18,142 nt of DNA from DRVP01 sp964604045 (lineage in GTDB: Archaea; Thermoproteota; Bathyarchaeia; Bathyarchaeales; Bathycorpusculaceae): the NCBI GenBank assembly GCA_964604045.1, contig CAZRXM010000015.1, positions 1 through 18,142 of the forward strand, given 5' to 3'. This document shows positions 11,661 to 18,142 of the stretch, piece by piece. The position numbers and the translations under genes are program-made. The first letter of the stretch is position 1, and every line of letters starts with the position of its first letter. The notes beneath the pieces are model-generated. The model did not search any database. It was not told where the DNA came from and saw only the letters and a program-made list of their open reading frames with translations.

Positions 11661-13070
11661 TTGAAGGCGAAGGTTAGGGGCATATACACCACAGCCTTAA
11701 CGAAACTGTTGCTGGAAAACGGCTTCGAAGTCGTCCAGCCATCTCAAGCTATAAAGTCGCGCTTCGGCATATCCGACAACAACGAACCCCCAGACTTAAA
11801 AATCAAGGATAAACATGACCTCCAAGGAGTCGTGGCGCTTGGCAAAAAGGAAGCAGTACAAGCATTCAAAGCAATCCTTCAAGCCACCCTCGAAGACGTT
11901 ATAACAAGAGAGTGGAACGTAAGCGTGGACGGCATATACAAGGGGCTCGTGGTGGGCGAGGACGATAGAAACCTTTACGTGAAAATTGAAAACAAAACTG
12001 TTGGGGTTCTCTCTAAAAACGAGGCTCCGGCAGAAAAACAAGGAGAAATTCTCGTTCAAGTTGAACGTAAACACATGGGCAGAAAGACGCCGATGTTGAC
12101 AACCCAGCTTAAAATCGTCGGAGACTGCGCCATCCTAGCCCCAAACATCCGCGGAGGGGTAAGCCTGAAAATCCGGGACGTCGTGAAGCGGGCGGAACTT
12201 TACGCTTTGGGTAAAAAGTTGGCGCCCGAAGGCTGGGGCATAATATGGCGGGAGCCGGCAGCCCACAAGCCTAAAGAAGCCTTGGAAAACGAGGTAGCGG
12301 TCCTCGTCGAAAAAGCCAAAATTCTAGCCGAAAGGGCTTCGTCAACCTCCGCCCCCTCCCTTCTGCTTGAAGGCTTGCAATTCATGAGTGTAGAGTTTCC
12401 ATGCGTGTCGAAGAGGAAACTGGACGCTTTAAGGGCTTTGATCGCACCAACCCTTGAAGGACACCACTTTTACAAAAGCTGCGGAGGCAGAGTTTCCGCC
12501 GCCCTGGAGATGGCTGAAAAGCTTTTGGAGAAGGGTCAAAACCTAGAAGACGTAAAGCGGCTTTTCGAAGAGCAGACAGCCGCAGACTTTCCGGTGGAAG
12601 GCTTGATGGTTGAGGTGGAGCATGTTAAACTTAGCGGCGCAGTCTTCCGCCTTGGACAAGCAGTCCTTGAAACTTTAAGTGGCGACGAGATACGCTACTG
12701 CAGAACTATTAAGGCGGACGGATACTACGATGGGCTTGGCACCGTGAAGGAGGCAGGAGACATGGCGGTCAGCCAAACAAAGCCCGGCGAGTGGCACATA
12801 ACCACAAACTATTACTCGAAGGACGGCGCATGGAAGGGCGCGTACATAAATATAAACACGCCCGTGGAGGTTTATCCGAAAGCCCTCCGCTACGTGGATC
12901 TAGAGGTCGACGTATGCGTCCGCCCAGACGGCGAAACCAAGGTTTTGGACATGGAAAAGTTGGGGGAGGCACTTGAGAAAGGCCTAATCAGCCAGCCGCT
13001 TTATGAAAGAGTCAAAGCCGAAGTTGAAAAAGTTATCAAAGACAAGTCGGTTGCGGCTGGGCTGGGCTAG
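11661..13070 (+). CDS. fau-1: FAU-1 type ribonuclease (RNase E/G-like, DUF402)
   Basis: 469 residues, matching the archaeal FAU-1 family, whose Pyrococcus member binds AU-rich RNA and acts as an endoribonuclease in rRNA and mRNA processing. The N-terminus, KVRGIYTTALTKLLLENGFE and VQPSQAIKSRFGI, is the RNase E/G-like part; an S1-like segment follows (WNVSVDGIYKGLVVGEDDRN). The central MLTTQLKIVGDCAILAPNIR matches RNase E/G-like core. The C-terminal DUF402 domain contains KADGYYDGLGTVKEAGDMAV, WHITTNYYSKDGAWKGAYIN and LEVDVCVRPDGETKVLDMEK. The start is TTG 11661-11663, 3 bp after the rtcA stop, with purines (AGAAGGTTGG) upstream. The pair rtcA and fau-1 suggests a joint role in RNA end processing; pyrC follows. 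Confidence 0.93.
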   Translation: MKAKVRGIYTTALTKLLLENGFEVVQPSQAIKSRFGISDNNEPPDLKIKDKHDLQGVVALGKKEAVQAFKAILQATLEDVITREWNVSVDGIYKGLVVGEDDRNLYVKIENKTVGVLSKNEAPAEKQGEILVQVERKHMGRKTPMLTTQLKIVGDCAILAPNIRGGVSLKIRDVVKRAELYALGKKLAPEGWGIIWREPAAHKPKEALENEVAVLVEKAKILAERASSTSAPSLLLEGLQFMSVEFPCVSKRKLDALRALIAPTLEGHHFYKSCGGRVSAALEMAEKLLEKGQNLEDVKRLFEEQTAADFPVEGLMVEVEHVKLSGAVFRLGQAVLETLSGDEIRYCRTIKADGYYDGLGTVKEAGDMAVSQTKPGEWHITTNYYSKDGAWKGAYININTPVEVYPKALRYVDLEVDVCVRPDGETKVLDMEKLGEALEKGLISQPLYERVKAEVEKVIKDKSVAAGLG

Positions 13071-13118
13071 TTTTATTTGCCATTAAAGCGTCTTTTAAAG
13101 CAAGATGAGGCGAAAAGT

Positions 13119-14468
13119 TTGACAGTTGACCTAGTGTTGAAAAACCTAAAAGCCTACATAGGGGGTTCAGTGGAGGAGTGCTGTATAGCAATTGAAGACG
13201 GCAGAATCTTCAAGCTTGGAAGAGAAACCCAGATGCCGAAAGCCGAAACCGTGCTCAATCTCGGCGGGCTTCTAGTGCTTCCCGGCCTAATCGACGTCCA
13301 CGTTCATCTAAGGGATGAGGGCAAAGCCTACAAGGAAGACTTCTACACGGGAACAGCTGCAGCCGCCGCTGGAGGCTTCACAACGGTTTTGGACATGCCT
13401 AACAACAACCCGGTCACCATGAGCGCTGAAACCTTAAAGAGGCGGATGGAAACCGCGAAGGCGAAGGCTTTCGTCAATGTGGGCTTTTATTCAGAGTTTC
13501 CCAGCGAAACAAGGGAGATTGAAGCCATAATCAAAGCGGGCGCCTTGGCCTTCAAGCTTTATCTAGGCGAGCAAGTGGGCGGGCTGAACATAGACGATGA
13601 TAAAGCTTTGGAAGAGGCCTTCAAAACTGTTAAGTCCAAGGTGCCCATTGCAGTGCACGCCGAAGACAAAAACATGCTGAAAAAAGTGGAAGGGAGGCTT
13701 AAACGGGAGGGGCGTAGCGACATAGATGCTTTTCTCGAGGCGCATTCGGTGGAAGCCGAAGTCGAAGCCGTTAAACGTGTTTTGAAAATAGCACGGAAAA
13801 CAAGGGCCGAGGTGCATTTCTGCCACATAAGCGCAAGGCAAAGTTTAGAAGCCATCCAGCGGGCTAGGGGGGAAGGCTTATTGCTTACTTGTGAAGCTAC
13901 ACCCCACCACTTGTTCCTTTCCGTCGAAGACCTCAAGCGTGTTGGAACTCTAGCATTAACCGTTCCTCCGTTGAGGGATAGAAGCCATGTTGACTTCTTA
14001 TGGGAGGGCCTTAAACGCGGGTTCATCGACGTGGTTGGCTCTGACCACGCTCCCCACGCGTCTACTGAAAAGAACGCTGGAAGTGTTTGGGAGGTTAAAC
14101 CCGGCATCCCCGGCCTTGAAACGTCCCTCTCCTTGATGCTTACAGCCGTTAACATGGGGATGCTAAGCCTTACTGACGTTGTTAGGCTTATGGCTGAAAA
14201 CCCGGCTAAAATTTTCAGACTGGGCGGTCGGGGGGCATTAAAAGAGGGGTTTAAAGCGGACTTGGTGGCTGTAAACTTGAAAAGGGAGTACCTTATAGAC
14301 TCGTCCAAGTTCCATTCGAAGGCCAAGTTTTCACCTTTTGACGGTAAACGTGTTAAAGGCAAACCTGTCAAAACGTTTGTCGGCGGAAGGCTTGTCATGG
14401 ATGAAGAGGGAATCGTCGCGGAGGCTGGTTGCGGCGAAATAATTCGCATGGGAGGTTTCGGAGTTTGA
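13119..14468 (+). CDS. pyrC: Dihydroorotase (class I)
   Basis: Cyclises carbamoyl aspartate to dihydroorotate in pyrimidine synthesis. About 449 residues, an amidohydrolase-fold enzyme of class I. The binuclear metal ligands are visible: DVHVHLRD (His61, His63), the carboxylated lysine in AFKLYLG (Lys146), AVHAED (His180), HFCHIS (His236) and GSDHAPH (Asp309). LDMPNNNPVT is the substrate-contact loop. I moved the start to TTG 13119-13121: GAGG at 13107-13110 is 8 nt upstream, and the resulting opening LTVDLVLKNLKAYIGGS (read as Met first) matches the family; TTG 13077 would add 14 residues without an SD. It is in the rtcA, fau-1, pyrC, Mut7-C run, apart from carAB and pyrF. The stop overlaps the start of the next gene. 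Confidence 0.96.
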   Translation: MTVDLVLKNLKAYIGGSVEECCIAIEDGRIFKLGRETQMPKAETVLNLGGLLVLPGLIDVHVHLRDEGKAYKEDFYTGTAAAAAGGFTTVLDMPNNNPVTMSAETLKRRMETAKAKAFVNVGFYSEFPSETREIEAIIKAGALAFKLYLGEQVGGLNIDDDKALEEAFKTVKSKVPIAVHAEDKNMLKKVEGRLKREGRSDIDAFLEAHSVEAEVEAVKRVLKIARKTRAEVHFCHISARQSLEAIQRARGEGLLLTCEATPHHLFLSVEDLKRVGTLALTVPPLRDRSHVDFLWEGLKRGFIDVVGSDHAPHASTEKNAGSVWEVKPGIPGLETSLSLMLTAVNMGMLSLTDVVRLMAENPAKIFRLGGRGALKEGFKADLVAVNLKREYLIDSSKFHSKAKFSPFDGKRVKGKPVKTFVGGRLVMDEEGIVAEAGCGEIIRMGGFGV

Positions 14469-14947
14469 AGTTCATCGCGGATGGTATGCTTGGAAAGCTT
14501 ACCCGTTGGCTTCGCATGCTTGGCCACAATGTTAAATATTCTAACAAGCTGGACGACGCGCAGCTGATAGCCATAGCCAAAAAGGAGCGTAGGATTCTCC
14601 TAACAAGGGATTTGGAGCTTTATCAGCAAGCCACAGCCAAAGGCGTGCAAGCCTTCTACGTGGATGGAAAAAATGAAGCTGAAAACCTCGCGAAGATAAG
14701 TCAAAAATTCGGCATAAGCTTAGAAGTGGACATGAAAAGGTCCCGTTGCCCAAAATGCAACGCCCAAGTTAAACCAATCCCAAAAGAAAAGGTTTCAGGG
14801 AGGGTTGAAGAAACCACCTACGCCCACTATAACGAGTTCTGGGAATGCCCGAAATGCGGCCAAATCTATTGGCAGGGAGCCCACTGGACAAGAATAAGGA
14901 AAACCCTTGAAACCGCCAAAGAGCTAAGCAAAGAAGGAAAAGCCTAG
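14465..14947 (+). CDS. Mut7-C RNase-domain protein with zinc ribbon
   Basis: 160 residues, matching the Mut7-C (DUF82) family: a PIN-like nuclease domain joined to a zinc ribbon. The start reads KFIADGMLGKLTRWLRMLGH with the conserved acidic Asp and the LGKLTRWLR-x-LG signature; then RILLTRDLELYQQA, with the second acidic motif TRD. The C-terminal ribbon has two pairs, RCPKCNAQVK and ECPKCGQIYWQGAHW. Known members are predicted RNases; the precise substrate is unknown. TTG 14465-14467 is chosen because GGAGG at 14451-14455 is 9 nt upstream and the family begins here; this start overlaps the pyrC stop (TTGA), so the genes are coupled. The stop overlaps by 3 bp the convergent rpoK stop. With rtcA and fau-1 it makes three RNA enzymes in one run. 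Confidence 0.93.
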   Translation: MKFIADGMLGKLTRWLRMLGHNVKYSNKLDDAQLIAIAKKERRILLTRDLELYQQATAKGVQAFYVDGKNEAENLAKISQKFGISLEVDMKRSRCPKCNAQVKPIPKEKVSGRVEETTYAHYNEFWECPKCGQIYWQGAHWTRIRKTLETAKELSKEGKA

Positions 14948-15222
14948 CTGACCATGGAGGAAGCCACAGCCTTCTTCTTTTCGCCCTTTTCAGTCTCTAA
15001 AAGCCACTTCAACGGTATATCCTGGTAAGTCCCATCGGGCAAAGTTCTCCTAATGGTTATTGGAAGAACACCTGCCTCAAGCTCTTTAAGGGCTATGTCT
15101 ATCGGGCTTAGGGGGCGGTCTGGTGGCTCTATGAGGATTGGGGCGCCCATAGCTATTTGGAGGGCTCTAGCCCCCACTACCCTAGCCTTCTCAAAACGGG
15201 TGAGTTTTGGAGGACCTATCAA
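14944..15222 (-). CDS. rpoK: DNA-directed RNA polymerase subunit K (Rpo6)
   Basis: The archaeal homologue of eukaryotic RPB6 and bacterial omega, needed for polymerase assembly. 92 residues. The signature LTRFEKARVVGARALQIAMG followed by APILI is unmistakable, then PIDIALKELEAGVLPITIRR and LPDGTYQDIPLKWLL. The start is TTG 15220-15222; there is no ATG or GTG between this and the thermosome stop at 15259, and the SD is weak (AAGGAAAAG). The C-terminal tail (ETEKGEKKKAVASSMVS) is longer than in small RpoK proteins. It lies 36 bp downstream of the thermosome gene on the same strand, so the two are probably cotranscribed. It is convergent with the Mut7-C gene. Confidence 0.95.
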   Translation of the reverse strand: MIGPPKLTRFEKARVVGARALQIAMGAPILIEPPDRPLSPIDIALKELEAGVLPITIRRTLPDGTYQDIPLKWLLETEKGEKKKAVASSMVS

Positions 15223-15258
15223 AATTTTCTTTTCCTTGCTTTCTTTTTTGGACGTATC

Positions 15259-16893
15259 CTACTCCTCAGCGCCCTCTTCGCCTTTTCCCTTCGGCACTGA
15301 GGGAGGCTTCATTTTTGCGGCAGCGATTATGTCGTCGATCTTCAGTATCATGGAGGCTGCTTCGGTTGCGGACTTTATCACCTGCTTCTTCACCGATAAG
15401 GGTTCAAAGATTCCGGCTTCCCTCATGTCCTGCACTTTTCCAGAGATGACTTCGATCCCAGCCCAAATCTCGTCCTTTTCGTGTCTGGCCCTTAGCTCTG
15501 AGAGAATGTCGATGGGGTCTAGGCCGGCGTTTTCAGCCAGCGTTGCCGGAATGGTTTCAAGGGCTTCTGCGAAGCATTTCACGGCCAACTGCTCCCTACC
15601 TGGGAGGGTTTCAGCGTACTTCTTTAGGATGCGGGCAACCTCCAGTTCAGGGGATCCGCCGCCCGCTACAATTTTCGGTTCCTCAACTATGTCTCGAACA
15701 ACACATATGGCGTCGTGGAGTGAACGTTCAGCCTCATCTACCACGCGTTCCGTGGCGCCTCTGATGAGGATTGTTACAGAGCGCGGGTTTCTGCATCCTT
15801 CAACAAAAGTCATCTTGTCGTCGCCTATCTTCCTTTCTTCGACAACGCTTGCATAGCCCAAGTCCGCCGGAGTCATGTCTTCCAAGTTCGTTATTATCCT
15901 TCCCCCAGTGGCTTTCGTAAGCTTCTCCATATCTGACTTTTTGACCCTTCTAACGGCGAGGATTCCCTTTCTGGCTAGGAAGTGTTGTGCCATGTCGTCT
16001 ATGCCCTTCTGGCATAAAACGACGTTTGCGCCCACCGAAGCAAGCTTCTCCACCATGTCCCTAAGCATGGCTTCCTCCTGTTTCAAGAAGGCTTCCATCT
16101 GCTCTGGGCTTTCAATGTTGATTTTAGCGTCAAACTCTGTCTTTTCTATCTCCAGCGGCGTGTCCAGAAGGGCTATTTTGGCGTTTTCCACACGTTTTGG
16201 CATACCAGGATGGACAACTTCTTTGTCTAAGACTATGCCGTTTACGAGCATTGTGTCCCTAAGGGATTCACCGGGCTTTTTCTCCACCTTGACGTCGTCG
16301 ACGTCAACCCTATATTTCCCATCCACTTTTTCCGCAACTTGGAGGACGGCCTTAACAGCCAACTCTGCCAAGTACTCCCTGTGTTCAGCGACAAGCTTGC
16401 TTGCCATAGACGTCATAGCCGCCTTCTTTAGGTATTCTGTTGAGTTTAAATCGACTGGAATGGCTATTTTGTCAAGGATTTCAAGGGCTTTCTCCATGGC
16501 TTTCTTATATCCGTCAATAATAATTGTTGGATGTATGTTCTTACCTATAAGCTCCTCTGCTTTGGCTAAAAGCTCGCCAGCCAAAATAACAGCCGTTGTG
16601 GTTCCATCCCCAGCCTCATTGTCTTGTGTTTTAGCCACTTCCACCATCATTTTAGCCGCCGGGTGCTGGACATCCATTTCGTCTAGGATGGTGCGGCCGT
16701 CGCTGGTTATCGTTACGTCGCCGAAACTGTCCACAAGCATTTTGTCCATGCCCTTGGGGCCTAAGGAGCTTTTCACGGTTTCAGCGATTATGCGGGCAGC
16801 CATAATGTTAGCGTGCTGGGCCTCCCTGCCCCTTGAACGGGTTGAGCCCTCCTTTAACACCAGAACTGGGATTCCAGATGCAGGCGTTGACAA
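15259..16893 (-). CDS. thsA: Thermosome (group II chaperonin) subunit
   Basis: ATP-driven protein-folding chaperonin that forms a double ring in the cytoplasm. 544 residues. Motifs include VKSSLGPKGMDKMLVD (about 40-55), TITSDGRTILDEMDVQHPA, the ATP loop AGDGTTTAVILAGELL (about 93-108), VANVVLCQ-like apical segment GANVVLCQKGIDDMAQHFLA, and GGGSPELEVARILKKYAE (about 408-425). Start TTG 16891-16893 has an excellent SD (AGGAGG, 7 nt away). A strong TATA/BRE is at 16937-16951. The C-terminus ends KPPSVPKGKGEEGAEE, without the Gly-Gly-Met repeat tail seen in many thermosomes. The subunit type (alpha or beta) cannot be settled from sequence alone. It precedes rpoK and lies 58 bp from the upstream thrC stop, with its own promoter. 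Confidence 0.97.
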   Translation of the reverse strand: MSTPASGIPVLVLKEGSTRSRGREAQHANIMAARIIAETVKSSLGPKGMDKMLVDSFGDVTITSDGRTILDEMDVQHPAAKMMVEVAKTQDNEAGDGTTTAVILAGELLAKAEELIGKNIHPTIIIDGYKKAMEKALEILDKIAIPVDLNSTEYLKKAAMTSMASKLVAEHREYLAELAVKAVLQVAEKVDGKYRVDVDDVKVEKKPGESLRDTMLVNGIVLDKEVVHPGMPKRVENAKIALLDTPLEIEKTEFDAKINIESPEQMEAFLKQEEAMLRDMVEKLASVGANVVLCQKGIDDMAQHFLARKGILAVRRVKKSDMEKLTKATGGRIITNLEDMTPADLGYASVVEERKIGDDKMTFVEGCRNPRSVTILIRGATERVVDEAERSLHDAICVVRDIVEEPKIVAGGGSPELEVARILKKYAETLPGREQLAVKCFAEALETIPATLAENAGLDPIDILSELRARHEKDEIWAGIEVISGKVQDMREAGIFEPLSVKKQVIKSATEAASMILKIDDIIAAAKMKPPSVPKGKGEEGAEE

Positions 16894-16936
16894 ACAAACA
16901 ACCTCCTAAATGCGACTCAATGAAAAACAGCATTAC

Positions 16937-16951
16937 GATATAAATTTTTCC
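16937..16951 (-). promoter_or_regulatory. TATA/BRE promoter of the thermosome-rpoK unit
   Basis: On the minus strand this reads GGAAAAATTTATATCG, a near-ideal BRE plus TATA box. It predicts a start near 16915, leaving a leader of about 20 nt that contains AGGAGG directly before TTG 16893. It is the strongest promoter seen in the window, fitting a highly expressed chaperone. Confidence 0.7.
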
Positions 16952-18106
16952 TTAAATGAACAGGGTTTCCTTATTGTTTAAGCCCCTCATTTGCAATAGT
17001 TTATCAACACCATGAAATTTTAACCCCGTTCCGGTCAAGATCACTACTGTTTTCTCTTTTCGTGTTGTTTCGCCATTTCGCAAATGTTTTTGGTAGCCAG
17101 CATAAGCGACGGCTGAGCTTGGCTCCACAAAAAAGCCCTTTCGAGCAAGTTCATGGAAGGCTTGGACGATTTCACCCTCCTCAACCATAACAGCGTCGCC
17201 ACCGATAGCCGTTAACTCTTCAGCCATAAGTTCCAGAAGAGGTGGGTTGGTGCTGACCAAGGCGTCGGCAACAGAGGTCACTTTTTCTGGCGGGTGGTAG
17301 GGCAAGCCTTTGAAACGGTGGTATAACGGTGAGACTTGGCTTGTCTGGCAAGCCACGATTTTTGGCATGTTGGTGATCATGCCGCTTTCTGTTAAATGTT
17401 TGAACCCGCTTATAACGCCCAAAAGCAGTGTTCCGGCAGAGACCGGCAGGTAAATCCGCTCCGGAGCCCTCCATTTCAGCTGTTCAGCCACCTCGTAGGC
17501 TAAGCTCCTTATACCGTCGCGAAAAACCGGGTGGAGAATGTGTCCAACGTAAAATTTTCCCTTCTCAGGTTTCTGGGCTTCTTCAGCCACGCGGCTTCGG
17601 CTTCCCGGAACTTTAACGACCTCCGCACCGTAAGAGATTATCTGGTTAAATTTCGGTCCAGAAACGCCTTCTGGAACATATATTTTGGCTTTTATCTTGG
17701 CCCGAGCTGCATAGGCGGCTATGGATGCACCGGCGTTTCCAGAAGAATCCTCAGCTATAAAGCCTCCAAGCCTTTTAACCTCCCTATGGATGGCGGAAAC
17801 GAGAACCGTGGATCCCCTATCCTTGAAAGAGCCCGTGGGATTGAGGCTTTCAAGCTTAAAGTGGAGGTTTCCCGAAAACCTAACAAGCGGCGTCCAACCT
17901 TCGCCAAGCGACACAACGTCTTTGGCGTTTATGTACGGGAAAAACTTGATGTAGCGCCAGACACCACAGCATTTTTTGCGGACACCTCTCTCGCTAAAAC
18001 TCTCTTCGACCTTAACGCCTAGAGGGTTTCCGCAGCCTGCACACTTATATTCAAGAAGACTTGCTGAGGCCTTCCCACAGACAGTACACTTAACTTCAAA
18101 GCCCAT
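16952..18106 (-). CDS. thrC: Threonine synthase (PLP-dependent, zinc-ribbon N-terminus)
   Basis: Converts O-phosphohomoserine to threonine. 384 residues from the start used here. The N-terminus has a zinc ribbon, KCTVCGK and KCAGCGN (Cys7, Cys10, Cys22, Cys25), common in archaeal threonine synthases. The catalytic PLP lysine is in LESLNPTGSFKDRGS, the phosphate and Asn loop is EDSSGNAGASIAAYAARA, and the C-terminal serine segment is VVILTGTGLKF. ATG 18104-18106 is chosen because it sits 6 residues before the first ribbon Cys; in-frame ATG 18130 or GTG 18136 are possible and would add 8-10 residues, and the promoter lies beyond the window. Related PLP enzymes such as cysteate synthase have a similar plan, so specificity is likely but not proven. 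The thermosome gene follows after 58 bp with its own promoter. Confidence 0.92.
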   Translation of the reverse strand: MGFEVKCTVCGKASASLLEYKCAGCGNPLGVKVEESFSERGVRKKCCGVWRYIKFFPYINAKDVVSLGEGWTPLVRFSGNLHFKLESLNPTGSFKDRGSTVLVSAIHREVKRLGGFIAEDSSGNAGASIAAYAARAKIKAKIYVPEGVSGPKFNQIISYGAEVVKVPGSRSRVAEEAQKPEKGKFYVGHILHPVFRDGIRSLAYEVAEQLKWRAPERIYLPVSAGTLLLGVISGFKHLTESGMITNMPKIVACQTSQVSPLYHRFKGLPYHPPEKVTSVADALVSTNPPLLELMAEELTAIGGDAVMVEEGEIVQAFHELARKGFFVEPSSAVAYAGYQKHLRNGETTRKEKTVVILTGTGLKFHGVDKLLQMRGLNNKETLFI

Positions 18107-18142
18107 TTTGATGCGCTCATGTGAAACCATAAGCACACTTTT

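Noticed and set aside
13559..14527. A 322-codon open frame on the minus strand opposite pyrC
   Set aside because: pyrC on the plus strand has all metal ligands and a family-length protein; the antisense product is Ser/Pro/Thr-rich with no recognisable pattern and is a codon-bias shadow.
15053..16909. Two long plus-strand open frames (267 and 344 codons) opposite rpoK and the thermosome
   Set aside because: Both are Ser-rich mirror frames of strongly identified minus-strand genes.
1..18142. CRISPR arrays, tRNA or rRNA genes, insertion sequences, toxin-antitoxin pairs, phage genes
   Set aside because: No direct repeats with spacers, no cloverleaf pattern, no transposase-like protein and no mobile-element signs were found; the small RHH gene lacks a toxin-like neighbour.

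Overview
This window reads as a chromosomal segment of an archaeon, most likely a mesophilic-to-moderately thermophilic member of the TACK side (a Bathyarchaeia-like genome is my best guess, from protein style only). The archaeal markers are direct: a group II chaperonin (thermosome), RNA polymerase subunit K, a FAU-1 type ribonuclease, an RtcA cyclase, a split-type GMP synthase ATP-pyrophosphatase subunit, and TATA/BRE-type promoters with short or absent leaders. I saw no phage genes, insertion sequences, CRISPR arrays, rRNA or tRNA genes. It is a dense housekeeping region: intergenic gaps are mostly 2-60 bp and the largest are about 150-250 bp.

Layout. 1-2754 (minus): a drug/metabolite transporter gene (EamA type) broken by three frameshifts, then carA and the start of carB, which abut with no gap. 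2812-4312 (plus): a B3/B4-domain protein and pyrF. 4334-4903 (minus): a small ribbon-helix-helix regulator of 53 residues with its own TATA box and an inverted repeat, preceded by a small membrane-anchored unknown. 5158-6842 (plus): a PUA-like unknown overlapping guaAb. 6845-8083 (minus): an MFS transporter. 8169-9657: a cluster of small genes in alternating directions (an arcadin-1-like small protein, a frameshifted unknown, acylphosphatase, a coiled-coil unknown). 9703-14947 (plus): an operon-like run of a broken cofE-like ligase gene, rtcA, fau-1, pyrC and a Mut7-C RNase-domain gene. 14944-18106 (minus): thrC, thermosome and rpoK.

Functionally the window supplies three parts of de novo pyrimidine synthesis (carbamoyl phosphate synthase, dihydroorotase, OMP decarboxylase) scattered over separate transcription units, the amination step of GMP synthesis, threonine synthesis, RNA end and RNA turnover enzymes (RtcA, FAU-1, Mut7-C), and general transcription/folding machinery (RpoK, thermosome).

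The points most worth a second look are: a GMP synthase subunit whose C-terminus looks like two tandem dimerisation subdomains, as in the eukaryotic enzyme; an RHH repressor with an inverted repeat sitting between its TATA box and predicted transcript start; a palindrome at the predicted start of the carAB transcript; six single-base losses, all of the same sign, confined to three genes; and a regular split in start codons, where SD-led genes mostly start with TTG and leaderless genes with ATG.
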